DNA of 64,000 nt from Oscillospiraceae bacterium (lineage in GTDB: Bacteria > Bacillota > Clostridia > Oscillospirales > Ruminococcaceae): NCBI GenBank assembly GCA_018110905.1, contig JAGBAZ010000055.1:1-64000 (forward strand). Direction: 5' to 3'. This document shows, piece by piece, positions 40,988-49,525 of the stretch (its first letter is position 1; each line of letters starts with the position of its first letter). The notes beneath the pieces are model-generated. The model was not told where the DNA came from and did not search any database. It saw only the letters and a list, made by a program, of their open reading frames with translations. A program made the translations under genes and the position numbers.

Positions 40988-41024
40988 AAAAATGGGGCCG
41001 TTTTTTCGGCGGCCCCATTTTTTT
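40988..41024 (+). terminator. Terminator after the BMP gene (partial)
   Basis: AAATGGGGCCG and CGGCCCCATTTTTTT arms followed by a T run; the permease genes start after read-through. A second A/T-rich stem-loop follows at about 41043-41078. Confidence 0.88.
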
Positions 41025-41149
41025 AATTTTTCCGATGATGAAAAAAGGAAGGAAAATAATTTTTTCTTCCTTTTCTGACCACCGGAATTTTGTTGTTTCA
41101 AAAGGTCTTTTTTGATTATTTTATCAGTTTTTAAGAAAGGGTGATTTTT

Positions 41150-42685
41150 TTGGAAACTGCTGCAATACAGCTTAAAAATCTCACCAAAACATTCGGAAGC
41201 GTTGTCGCAAACGATAAAGTAAGCCTTGAGATCCGCCACGGCGAGATCCTTGCGCTTCTTGGTGAAAACGGAAGCGGCAAAACTACCCTTATGAACATGC
41301 TTTCCGGAATTTATTATCCGGACGGCGGCGAGATTTTTGTAAACGGAAAAGAAGTTCTTATCGATAACCCAAGAATTGCTTTCAATTACGGAATAGGAAT
41401 GGTCCATCAGCATTTCAAACTTGTTGATGTTCTCACCGCCGCAGAAAACATGGTTCTTGGTCTTAAAGAAAAAGGACGCCTTAACACCAAAGCAATCGGC
41501 GAAAAAATGCGCAAAATCTGTGATCAATACGGATTCCACATTGACCCCGACAAAAAGATCTATGATATGTCCGTTTCTGAAAAACAGACCGTCGAAATCG
41601 TAAAAATGCTTTACCGCGGCGTTGATATCCTTATTCTTGACGAACCCACCGCTGTTCTTACTCCTCAGGAAACCGAAAAGCTTTTTGCTGTTCTCCGCAA
41701 TATGAAAAAAGACGGAAAATCCGTTGTTATCATAACCCATAAACTCAACGAGGTTATGGAACTTTCCGACAGAGTTGCCGTTCTTCGCAAAGGCGTTCAC
41801 ATAGGCGACCTTGTTACCGCGGAAACCAACCCCCAGGAACTTACAAACCTGATGGTCGGCCATGCAGTAACTCTTAATATTGAAAGAACCGACTGTCCGA
41901 ACCCCGTAAAACGTCTTGAAGTGCGCAATCTTTCCTGTGTAAACGACGATGGCGTAAGTATTCTCGACAATGTCAACTTCAATGCTTACGGCGGCGAAGT
42001 TCTCGGTATTGCCGGTATTTCCGGCTGCGGCCAGAAAGAACTTCTTGAAGGTATTGCCGGACTTCAGAAAGTTTCCGGAAGCATTATCTTCTATCCCGTT
42101 GACGGTTCCGAACCCCAGAACATCAACGGAAAATCCCCGATGGAAATCATCAAGCACGGAATTTCCCTTTCCTTTGTTCCCGAAGACCGTCTTGGCATGG
42201 GACTTATCGGAAACATGGGCCTTGCCGACAACATGATGCTCCGCAGCTATAACAAAGGAAAATCCCCTTTTGCAGACAGAAAAGCTCCCGCAGAGCTTGC
42301 TGAAAAAGTTGTTGACGAGCTCGAAGTCGTAACTCCCGGCATCAATGTTCCCGTCCGCAATCTTTCCGGCGGTAACGTACAAAAGATACTTGTCGGACGC
42401 GAAATTGCTTCCGAACCAACCGTTCTTATGAGCGCTTACGCAGTCCGCGGTCTTGATATAAACACTTCCTATACCATTTATAATCTTATGAACGAGCAGA
42501 AAAACCGCGGCGCGGCGGTAATTTATGTTGGTGAAGACCTTGACGTTCTTGTTGAGCTTTGCGACAGGATCCTCGTTCTCTGCGGAGGAAAAGTCAGCGG
42601 AATCGTTGACGGACGCACCACCACAAAAGAAGAGGTCGGCCTTCTTATGACCAGCCTTGGCGGAAAAAAGGGGGATAAAAAATAA
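41150..42685 (+). CDS. ABC transporter ATPase of the BMP/nucleoside type (two NBDs)
   Basis: The 511-residue protein has two ATPase domains. The first (about 1-240) has Walker A GENGSGKTTLMNML, Walker B ILILDEPTAVLT and a slightly altered signature (MSVSEKQTVEI). The second (about 250-505) has GISGCGQKELLEGI and LSGGNVQKILVGREI, with a weakened Walker B (LMSAYAVRGLD), as usual in the RbsA/NupO group. The TTG start follows AAAGGGTGA. It works with the binding protein and permeases on either side to import nucleosides. Confidence 0.92.
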   Translation: METAAIQLKNLTKTFGSVVANDKVSLEIRHGEILALLGENGSGKTTLMNMLSGIYYPDGGEIFVNGKEVLIDNPRIAFNYGIGMVHQHFKLVDVLTAAENMVLGLKEKGRLNTKAIGEKMRKICDQYGFHIDPDKKIYDMSVSEKQTVEIVKMLYRGVDILILDEPTAVLTPQETEKLFAVLRNMKKDGKSVVIITHKLNEVMELSDRVAVLRKGVHIGDLVTAETNPQELTNLMVGHAVTLNIERTDCPNPVKRLEVRNLSCVNDDGVSILDNVNFNAYGGEVLGIAGISGCGQKELLEGIAGLQKVSGSIIFYPVDGSEPQNINGKSPMEIIKHGISLSFVPEDRLGMGLIGNMGLADNMMLRSYNKGKSPFADRKAPAELAEKVVDELEVVTPGINVPVRNLSGGNVQKILVGREIASEPTVLMSAYAVRGLDINTSYTIYNLMNEQKNRGAAVIYVGEDLDVLVELCDRILVLCGGKVSGIVDGRTTTKEEVGLLMTSLGGKKGDKK

Positions 42686-43782
42686 TGACATACGAAAATG
42701 TAAAAAAAGAACCCCTTATCCGTATTGCAAAACGCCCGGAACTTTCTCCCAAAAAGGCGATGCTCATCAGATTTTCTTCAATAATCGTCGCTCTTCTTCT
42801 CGGAGGCCTTATAATTCTTGCACTTGGTTTTAATCCCCTTGCGGTTTACCGCGATATCGTAAAAGGTTCCCTTCTTTCCGCAACCGCACTTAAATCCACC
42901 GCAAAAATTGCAGTTCCGCTTCTCGGTGCTTCTCTTGCAATAGCGCCGGCTTTCAAAATGAAATTCTGGAACTGCGGCGCAGAAGGACAGATCACCGTTG
43001 GTGCAATAGTTTCCACCTTTTTTGCCCTTAAACTTGTCGGTGACCTTCCGAGACCGGTTTTCTTTGTTGTAACTTTCATCGTTGCGGCAATTTTCGGCGG
43101 TCTTTGGGGACTTATTCCCGCTTTCTTCAAAGCAAGATGGGGTACCAACGAAACCCTTTTCACCCTTATGCTCAACTATATCGCCATCGGATTTGTAAAA
43201 TATCTCCGAATCGGTCCCTGGATGGACAAAGGACAGATGTTCCCGAAAGTTCCGATGTTTGATAAGGCCGCAAGACTTCCCGAAATTTTCGGCGTTCATA
43301 TCGGCTGGATAATCGTCCTTGTTCTTGTAATTTTCATTTATATTTATATGAGCCGCACCAAACACGGTTATGAAATCGCTGTTGTTGGCGAAAGTATTTC
43401 CACCGCAAGATATTCCGGAATGAACGTACCGAAAATCATTATGAGAACCATGTTCCTTTCCGGTGCAATTGCAGGTATCGTAGGCTGGATGCTTGTTTGC
43501 GGAACAAACTACACCTTAAGTGACAGCACCGCAAACGGTTACGGTTTTACCGCGATCGTTGTTGCATGGCTTGCAAAACTCAACCCGTTTGTAATGGTCC
43601 TGATTTCCGCTTTCCTTGCGGTTCTTCAGAAAGGTTCCAACACCATTCAGACAAACTTTGGTATTCCCGCTTCTGCTTCCGAAGTTCTTACCGGACTTAT
43701 CCTTCTTTGCATGCTCGGAAGCGAATTTTTCATTAACTACCGCTTTGTTTTCCGCAAAAAAACTGTTGGAGGTGACGATTGA
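42685..43782 (+). CDS. ABC transporter permease, nucleoside type (first)
   Basis: The 365-residue membrane protein belongs to the BPD_transp_2 family of nucleoside/sugar permeases, with about ten membrane helices. The pattern FKMKFWNCGAEGQITVGAIV and WGLIPAFFKARWGTNETLFT is typical of YufP/NupP. Its ATG shares one nt with the stop of the ATPase gene (TAATG). It pairs with the next permease. Confidence 0.92.
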   Translation: MTYENVKKEPLIRIAKRPELSPKKAMLIRFSSIIVALLLGGLIILALGFNPLAVYRDIVKGSLLSATALKSTAKIAVPLLGASLAIAPAFKMKFWNCGAEGQITVGAIVSTFFALKLVGDLPRPVFFVVTFIVAAIFGGLWGLIPAFFKARWGTNETLFTLMLNYIAIGFVKYLRIGPWMDKGQMFPKVPMFDKAARLPEIFGVHIGWIIVLVLVIFIYIYMSRTKHGYEIAVVGESISTARYSGMNVPKIIMRTMFLSGAIAGIVGWMLVCGTNYTLSDSTANGYGFTAIVVAWLAKLNPFVMVLISAFLAVLQKGSNTIQTNFGIPASASEVLTGLILLCMLGSEFFINYRFVFRKKTVGGDD

Positions 43783-44768
43783 TGGATACTTTTCTCAGCT
43801 TTATCGTCGCCGCTGTTCTTGCGGCAACTCCCCTTCTCTTCGGTACTCTTGGTGAAATTCTTACCGAAAAAAGCGGCCACCTCAACCTTGGTGTTGAAGG
43901 TATGATGTTCATGGGCGGTGTAGCCGGCCTTGCGGGTACTTATTATTATGAACAGGCTTCCGGCGGCGAACCCAACGCTCTTGTTTCTGTAATAATCGGC
44001 ATTGTCTGCGCTTTTCTTTGCGCAATGTTCGGCGCACTTATTTACAGCTTTCTTACAATCACTCTTCGCGCGAACCAGAATGTAACCGGTCTTGCTCTTA
44101 CCACTTTCGGCACCGGCTTCGGCAACTTTTTCGGTGAAATTATGGGAACCGCCGCAGGCGGCTATGTTTCTGTCGGAACCGTTATCAAAGCCGCTTTCAA
44201 CGACGGAATACCTGTTCTCAAAGATATTCCCATAATCGGAAAACTCCTTTTCGGATACAGCTTCTTTGTCTATCTTGCCGTTGCATTTGCAATCATTCTT
44301 GCATATTTCCTTGCTAAAACAAGAACCGGTCTTAACCTTCGTGCAGTCGGCGAAAGCCCTGCAACTGCAGATGCCGCAGGTATCAACGTAACTCTTTACA
44401 AATATCTTGCCACCTGCATCGGCGGAGGAATCTGCGGTCTTGGCGGTCTTTATATTGTTATGAACACCGCCAACGGAACCGGCGGCGTTTGGGTTCATAA
44501 CAGTATCAGCGGTTACGGCTGGCTTGCTGTTGCAATAGTAATTTTTGCAACATGGAGTCCTATTAAAGCTGTTATCTGCTCTTTGGTAATAGGATCTCTT
44601 TCTGTTCTTCCCTACTACTACCAGATTCCGTTCATCCATTCCGCAATTTATGAAATCTTCCCTTATCTTGCAACTGTTGCTGTTCTTATCATGATCATCT
44701 TCCGCAAGAAGAAAAGCAATCTTCCCCCCGCAAGCCTTGGTCTTGCATATTTCCGCGAAGAAAGATAA
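43782..44768 (+). CDS. ABC transporter permease, nucleoside type (second)
   Basis: The 328-residue permease starts MDTFLSFIVAAVLAATPLLF and shows LTEKSGHLNLGVEGMMFMGG, the typical NupQ/YufQ motif. Eight to ten membrane helices are predicted. The ATG at 43782 overlaps the stop of the first permease (TGATG). It is the last gene of the importer operon and is followed by a terminator. Confidence 0.92.
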   Translation: MDTFLSFIVAAVLAATPLLFGTLGEILTEKSGHLNLGVEGMMFMGGVAGLAGTYYYEQASGGEPNALVSVIIGIVCAFLCAMFGALIYSFLTITLRANQNVTGLALTTFGTGFGNFFGEIMGTAAGGYVSVGTVIKAAFNDGIPVLKDIPIIGKLLFGYSFFVYLAVAFAIILAYFLAKTRTGLNLRAVGESPATADAAGINVTLYKYLATCIGGGICGLGGLYIVMNTANGTGGVWVHNSISGYGWLAVAIVIFATWSPIKAVICSLVIGSLSVLPYYYQIPFIHSAIYEIFPYLATVAVLIMIIFRKKKSNLPPASLGLAYFREER

Positions 44769-44779
44769 CAAACAAGTCA

Positions 44780-44807
44780 AAGCGTCCGCTCCTGCGGACG
44801 CTTTTTT
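44780..44807 (+). terminator. Terminator of the nucleoside importer operon
   Basis: AAGCGTCCG-CTCC-TGCGGACGCTT followed by T6. Confidence 0.88.
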
Positions 44808-44898
44808 CATTTTCCACTCACAAATCTTTTTTTTACTGAAATATAAGCAGAAATTTATTCAAAAACAGACTTAAAATAATAACAAATTGTGAATTTGC

Positions 44899-44927
44899 TT
44901 GAAAAAAGTCTTGTTTTATTATATAAT
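44899..44927 (+). promoter_or_regulatory. Promoter of the M23 peptidase gene
   Basis: TTGAAA and TATAAT separated by 17 nt, 40 nt before the start codon. Confidence 0.85.
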
Positions 44928-44965
44928 ATGCTGTGTATTTTTATAAAAAGTGAGGTGCATACTTT

Positions 44966-46696
44966 TTGTTAAACAAACCTGCCGAAAAAGAAAAGGCAAG
45001 TTTCGATTCTTTTTTAGAATATTTGTATCTCCGTATTTATGAGTTCTTTTATATAACAGGAATCCGTTTTATCCGCCAGATCCGCGGCGGATATCATTTT
45101 GTAACAGGACAAATCAGATATATCAAAAGCGGTGTTAAAGAATGGCTTATCAAAAGCATCCGCCATTTTTATAATTCTTTCCGAAACATCGTTCTTGGAA
45201 AGTACCACGCTTTTATGTCTTACAGCAACCGCGCGGCAGACGCTTTTGAAGTTTTACAGAACAGCAGAAGCGAAAGCAAAGAACAAAGATTTTCTGCTTT
45301 CAAAAATCTGCTTTGGTGCTGGGGAATTCTTGTCTGGAAAATTTTCTGCACAATTTTCAATTATCTTGCTCCTGTTTGCGCTGCAATAATTCTTGTTGTA
45401 ACTTTCCAGTATTTTTCGGCTCTTGAATACGGGCTTTCTCTTAAATCTGACGGAAAAACTCTTGCTTATATAACAGGCGAAGACGTTTATAACAAAGCGG
45501 AACAGATCATCCGAAGCCGAACTTCCGAGGAAACAACAGATATCGGAAACATAGCTCCGCAATTTTCTATTGTTCCGGTCAGCAGCCTTGAGCTTACCGA
45601 AGCGGAAGATCTTGCGAATATCATTCTTAAAAACTCCGGACAGAGTGTTTACGAAGGTTACGGTCTTTACATCAACGATGAATTTGTCGGTTCGACAGAT
45701 GAATCCGATAATATTCTTACCCTTCTCGATGAATACCGCGAACAGTACCGCGAAGAAGGCGATACCGAATCCAAACTTCAGTTCAAACAAAAGGTTGCGC
45801 TTGTTGACGGCGTTTTTCCTACTGAATCGATAAAGGCAACTTCCGAATTCAGACTTCTTCTCAACAGCGAAATCGAAGGAGAAAAATATCATACCGTTGC
45901 CGCCGGCGAATCCCCTTCTCTTATTGCGGACATGTATGATCTTTATTATTCCGAACTTGTTGCAATGAACCCGGGCCTTGAAGAAAACCCCACCATCAGG
46001 GTCGGACAGGATCTTATTGTTTCAAAATCTGTTTCCTACCTTAATGTAACAAGTACCCGCCGTGAAGTATATACAGAGGAAGTGCCCTATACCACAAACT
46101 ACACAAAAAGCGATAAATATTACACCACATATTCCAAAGTTACAAAAGCCGGCGTCAAAGGCGAACAGCTTGTAACTGCGCTTGTTACTTATGAAGACGG
46201 TGTTCCCGTTGCAAGGCAGGTTCTTGATGCGGTTGTTACAAAAGAACCTGTTCCCCGTGAAATGATCGTCGGAACAAAGAACCCCATCTACTCTGTCGGC
46301 AACTCTTCCGGAACAAGCAACGGTTTTATCTGGCCGACAAAAAAATCCGGCGCATATGTAAGCTGCGGAATCTGGGGATACAAAGGCCACACCGGCACGG
46401 ATATCACCGGTACCGGTTACGGTTCCAACATCTATGCTTCTGCCGCAGGACAGGTTGTTAAAGTAAAATGGGGCAGCACCGGTTACGGTTACCACGTTAT
46501 CATCAACCATGGCGACGGAATCCAGACTCTTTATGCGCATATGAGCAATATTTATGTAAAACAGGGACAATATGTTAACCAGGGCGACATAATCGGCGCA
46601 ATGGGTTCCACCGGTAACTCCACCGGAACCCATCTTCATTTTGAGATCCGTATAAACGGACAATATGTCAACCCGCTGAATTATATTTCCAAATAA
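44966..46696 (+). CDS. M23 metallopeptidase with LysM and G5 domains
   Basis: The 576-residue membrane-anchored protein has a cytoplasmic N-terminus of about 120 residues, a membrane segment near residues 130-150 (CAAIILVVTFQYFSA), then an outer part: a LysM domain (about 312-355, HTVAAGESPSLIADMYDLYY), a G5 domain (about 360-430) and a C-terminal M23 peptidase with GHTGTD, LYAHMS and THLHFE, which hold the zinc. The likely role is cell wall cross-link cutting, perhaps in division or sporulation. TTG start after GAGGTG. It is a single gene with its own promoter and terminator. Confidence 0.9.
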   Translation: MLNKPAEKEKASFDSFLEYLYLRIYEFFYITGIRFIRQIRGGYHFVTGQIRYIKSGVKEWLIKSIRHFYNSFRNIVLGKYHAFMSYSNRAADAFEVLQNSRSESKEQRFSAFKNLLWCWGILVWKIFCTIFNYLAPVCAAIILVVTFQYFSALEYGLSLKSDGKTLAYITGEDVYNKAEQIIRSRTSEETTDIGNIAPQFSIVPVSSLELTEAEDLANIILKNSGQSVYEGYGLYINDEFVGSTDESDNILTLLDEYREQYREEGDTESKLQFKQKVALVDGVFPTESIKATSEFRLLLNSEIEGEKYHTVAAGESPSLIADMYDLYYSELVAMNPGLEENPTIRVGQDLIVSKSVSYLNVTSTRREVYTEEVPYTTNYTKSDKYYTTYSKVTKAGVKGEQLVTALVTYEDGVPVARQVLDAVVTKEPVPREMIVGTKNPIYSVGNSSGTSNGFIWPTKKSGAYVSCGIWGYKGHTGTDITGTGYGSNIYASAAGQVVKVKWGSTGYGYHVIINHGDGIQTLYAHMSNIYVKQGQYVNQGDIIGAMGSTGNSTGTHLHFEIRINGQYVNPLNYISK

Positions 46697-46701
46697 GCTT
46701 T

Positions 46702-46731
46702 AAAGCTCCGTTATAAAAACGGAGCTTTTTT
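46702..46731 (+). terminator. Terminator of the M23 gene
   Basis: AAAGCTCCG-TTATAAAAA-CGGAGCTTT followed by T3-GTT. Confidence 0.87.
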
Positions 46732-46775
46732 GTTATTAATTTAAAAGTAATAAAACAAGATATTAAAGAATAATG

Positions 46776-46804
46776 TTGAAAAGATTTTGATTTTATGGTA
46801 TTAT
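46776..46804 (+). promoter_or_regulatory. Promoter of the murA operon
   Basis: TTGAAA and TATTAT separated by 17 nt, 65 nt before murA. Confidence 0.8.
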
Positions 46805-46869
46805 AATTATAACTGTAACCATCTTAATTTTTAAGTTACGATAAATATAATTTTTAAGGGGATAGAACA

Positions 46870-48159
46870 TTGGATAAATTCGTAATCAAAGGCGGCACCC
46901 CTCTTCGCGGAGAGGTCCAGGTCAGCGGCGCAAAAAATGCCGCTGTTGCAATAATTCCCGCAACGATTCTTGCGGGCGGCCCTTGCCTTCTTGAAAACAT
47001 CCCTGATATCAGCGATGTTTACACCCTTTATGATATGCTTTCCCTTATGGGAGCAACCGTTCGCGTTGTAAGCCGTACTTCGGTTTTTATTGATACAAGC
47101 AACATCACTTCCCACAAAGTTCCCGAGGACCTTGCAAGACAGCTCCGCGCTTCTTATTATTTCCTCGGCGCACTTCTCGGAAGATGCAGCGAAGCAAATG
47201 TTCCGCTTCCCGGCGGATGCGACTTCGGCGTACGTCCCATTGACCAGCATATCAAAGGTTTTGAAGCTCTTGGCGCAAACGTAAATATCGGTCACGGAAG
47301 TGTTTCCATCAGCACCGAAGGTCTTCTTGGAAGCCATATTTATTTCGACGTTGTTTCCGTCGGCGCAACCATTAACGTAATGCTTGCCGCAGTTAAAGCA
47401 AAAGGCCTTACCATTCTTGAAAACGTTGCAAAAGAACCTCATATCGTTGACCTTGCAAACTTCCTCAACTCCCTTGGTGCAGATATCCGCGGTGCAGGTA
47501 CCGACGTTATCAAGATCCACGGTGTTGAAAAACTCCACGGCGCAAACTATTCCATTATTCCCGACCAGATTGAAGCCGGAACTTACATGGTAGCCGCCGC
47601 CGCAACCAAAGGCAACGTACTTATCAGAAACGTTATTCCGAAACACCTTGAAGCTATTACCGAAAAACTTGTTAAAACCGGTGCTTCCGTAATCGAATAT
47701 GACGATGCAGTTCGTGTTTCCGGTGAAGTTGACCATTTTGAGCATGTTAACGTAAAAACCATGCCCTATCCCGGCTTCCCCACCGATATGCAGCCCCAGA
47801 TGACCACCCTTCTTGCTCTTGCTGAAGGAACCAGCATTGTAACCGAAGGTGTTTGGGACAACCGTTTCAAATATATCTCCGAACTTTGCAGAATGGGTGC
47901 TTCCATTTCCGTTGACGGAAAAGTTGCCGTTGTTCAGGGCGTTCCCGGACTTACCGGTGCCGCTGTTCGCGCAGCAGATCTCCGTGCGGGAGCTGCAATG
48001 GTAATTGCGGGACTTGCCGCAACCGGAACCACCGAAATTGAAGAAATCCACCACATTGAACGCGGATATACCAACCTTGTTGATAAACTTCGCGGACTTG
48101 GCGCGGATATCAGCAGAATTTCCGTTCCGGAAGGTTCTTCCGTTTATTCCGTAGTTTAA
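46870..48159 (+). CDS. murA: UDP-N-acetylglucosamine 1-carboxyvinyltransferase
   Basis: The 429-residue enzyme transfers enolpyruvate from PEP to UDP-GlcNAc, the first committed step of peptidoglycan synthesis. It reads MDKFVIKGGTPLRGEVQVSG and KNAAVAIIPATILAGG at the N-terminus (Lys22-type site) and has PLPGGCDFGVRPIDQH with the active-site Cys that fosfomycin modifies. TTG start after AAGGGGA. It heads the operon with the WalJ-like hydrolase, rlmH and topoisomerase genes. Confidence 0.95.
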   Translation: MDKFVIKGGTPLRGEVQVSGAKNAAVAIIPATILAGGPCLLENIPDISDVYTLYDMLSLMGATVRVVSRTSVFIDTSNITSHKVPEDLARQLRASYYFLGALLGRCSEANVPLPGGCDFGVRPIDQHIKGFEALGANVNIGHGSVSISTEGLLGSHIYFDVVSVGATINVMLAAVKAKGLTILENVAKEPHIVDLANFLNSLGADIRGAGTDVIKIHGVEKLHGANYSIIPDQIEAGTYMVAAAATKGNVLIRNVIPKHLEAITEKLVKTGASVIEYDDAVRVSGEVDHFEHVNVKTMPYPGFPTDMQPQMTTLLALAEGTSIVTEGVWDNRFKYISELCRMGASISVDGKVAVVQGVPGLTGAAVRAADLRAGAAMVIAGLAATGTTEIEEIHHIERGYTNLVDKLRGLGADISRISVPEGSSVYSVV

Positions 48160-48171
48160 AAAAATTTCAGA

Positions 48172-48197
48172 AAGCGGAGCGGTTTCCGCTCCGCTTA
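48172..48197 (+). terminator. Hairpin after murA (weak terminator)
   Basis: AAGCGGAGCGG-TTT-CCGCTCCGCTT stem followed by ATTATATTTT. It lacks a full T run, so it may allow much read-through into the next gene. Confidence 0.55.
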
Positions 48198-48220
48198 TTA
48201 TATTTTCCGGAGGTTTAATT

Positions 48221-49012
48221 TTGGCAAAATTTTTTACCATAGCCAGCGGCAGTTCCGGCAATTCGAGCTTCGTCGGCGCTTCCGGGGAAGGAATTCTTGT
48301 TGATTTTGGAATAAGCTGCCGCGGAGTTACAAACGCTCTTAAAACCCGCGGAATCGACCCGGATTCCCTTTCGGGAATTCTTATTACACACGAACACATT
48401 GACCATGTCCGCGGGCTTTCCGTTTTTTTAAGCCACCATAAAGTTCCGTTATATGCTTCCGCACCGGTGCTCAGATATCTTGCATCAAACGGACTTGTTC
48501 CGTTCAACGCCGTGCTCAACGAAATCGACGAGCACGGGCAAATCATCGGAAATATGCTGATAAAACCATTCAAAACTTCCCACGACAGCGTCGGAAGCCT
48601 TGGTTACAGCATTATAACACCCGATGAGCACCGAATCTCCATCTGCACCGACACCGGTTATATAACAGAAGAAGCCCATGAGCATCTTCTTGGAAGCGAA
48701 GCAGTGCTTATAGAATCCAACTATGATAACGGAATGCTCGATTTCGGGCCTTATCCGTACCATCTTAAAAGGCGAATCAAAGGTGCCCAGGGGCATCTTT
48801 CCAACAGCGATTGTGCCGCTTTTCTTCCGGAACTTGTTAAAAGCGGCACCACAAACATTGTTCTCGGCCACCTCAGCAAGGAAAACAACACTCCGGAAGT
48901 TGCTCTTCAAACCTGCATTTCCGAACTTTCCCTTGCGGGTCTAAAAAAAGACAAAGATTACATAATTTTTGCCGCACCGAGAAACGAACTTTCCGAAAAT
49001 ATTTTGCTTTAA
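48221..49012 (+). CDS. WalJ/YycJ-like MBL-fold metallohydrolase
   Basis: The 263-residue metallo-beta-lactamase-fold protein reads MAKFFTIASGSSGNSSFVGA and has the HxHxDH motif LITHEHIDHVRGL, then KTSHDSVGSLGYSI and CTDTGYITEE. It matches WalJ/YycJ, a 5'-3' nuclease-like protein linked in low-GC bacteria to the WalRK pathway and to mismatch repair. TTG start after CCGGAGG. It is in the murA-rlmH operon, and rlmH often follows this gene in Firmicutes. Confidence 0.9.
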   Translation: MAKFFTIASGSSGNSSFVGASGEGILVDFGISCRGVTNALKTRGIDPDSLSGILITHEHIDHVRGLSVFLSHHKVPLYASAPVLRYLASNGLVPFNAVLNEIDEHGQIIGNMLIKPFKTSHDSVGSLGYSIITPDEHRISICTDTGYITEEAHEHLLGSEAVLIESNYDNGMLDFGPYPYHLKRRIKGAQGHLSNSDCAAFLPELVKSGTTNIVLGHLSKENNTPEVALQTCISELSLAGLKKDKDYIIFAAPRNELSENILL

Positions 49013-49021
49013 GGAGGAAAA

Positions 49022-49507
49022 ATGCGCACAATAAACATTATCTGCGTCGGAAATTTAAAAGAAAAATATCTGCGCGAAGCCGCCGCAGAATATGAAAAGC
49101 GTCTTTCCGCTTACTGCAAATTAAAAATAACCGAACTTAACGAATATAAACTTCCGGATAAGCCCTCCCCTTCCGAAATTGTAAAATGCATTGAGGCGGA
49201 AGGCGCCGCCATTGCATCAAAAATTCCGCAAAACGCGGTTGTTGCGGCAATGTGCATTGAAGGCGAAATGCTTTCTTCCGAAAGTTTTTCCCAAAAGCTT
49301 GAAAATTTGATGTCCGACGAAAGCGCCAGCGAACTTTGTTTTATAATCGGCGGTTCCTATGGTCTTTCGGACGAAATCAAAAAGAGGGCGAAACTTAAAC
49401 TTTCGCTTTCGCGAATGACTTTTACACACCAGATTTCACGCGTGCTCATTCTGGAACAGATCTATCGTGCTTTCCAGATTTCCACCGGAGGAAAATATCA
49501 TAAATGA
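49022..49507 (+). CDS. rlmH: 23S rRNA (pseudouridine1915-N3)-methyltransferase RlmH
   Basis: The 161-residue SPOUT methyltransferase starts MRTINIICVGNLKEKYLREA and ends RMTFTHQISRVLILEQIYRA, FQISTGGKYHK, the hallmark of RlmH; LCFIIGGSYGLSDEI forms the knot that binds SAM. It modifies a pseudouridine in helix 69 of 23S rRNA. ATG after AAGGAGG. It lies between the WalJ-like gene and the topoisomerase subunit gene in one operon. Confidence 0.95.
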   Translation: MRTINIICVGNLKEKYLREAAAEYEKRLSAYCKLKITELNEYKLPDKPSPSEIVKCIEAEGAAIASKIPQNAVVAAMCIEGEMLSSESFSQKLENLMSDESASELCFIIGGSYGLSDEIKKRAKLKLSLSRMTFTHQISRVLILEQIYRAFQISTGGKYHK

Positions 49508-49525
49508 TTACCGGAAAGGGAAAAA

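Noticed and set aside
40940-42691. A 583-codon open frame on the minus strand opposite the nucleoside ABC ATPase gene
   Set aside because: The plus-strand gene has clear Walker and signature motifs and a coupled operon. The antisense frame is Phe/Lys/Asn-rich with no domain and arises from codon bias that avoids stop complements.
46831-48573. A 580-codon open frame opposite murA and the WalJ-like gene
   Set aside because: It spans two well-defined genes on the other strand, has no signal or motif, and its composition is that of an antisense shadow.
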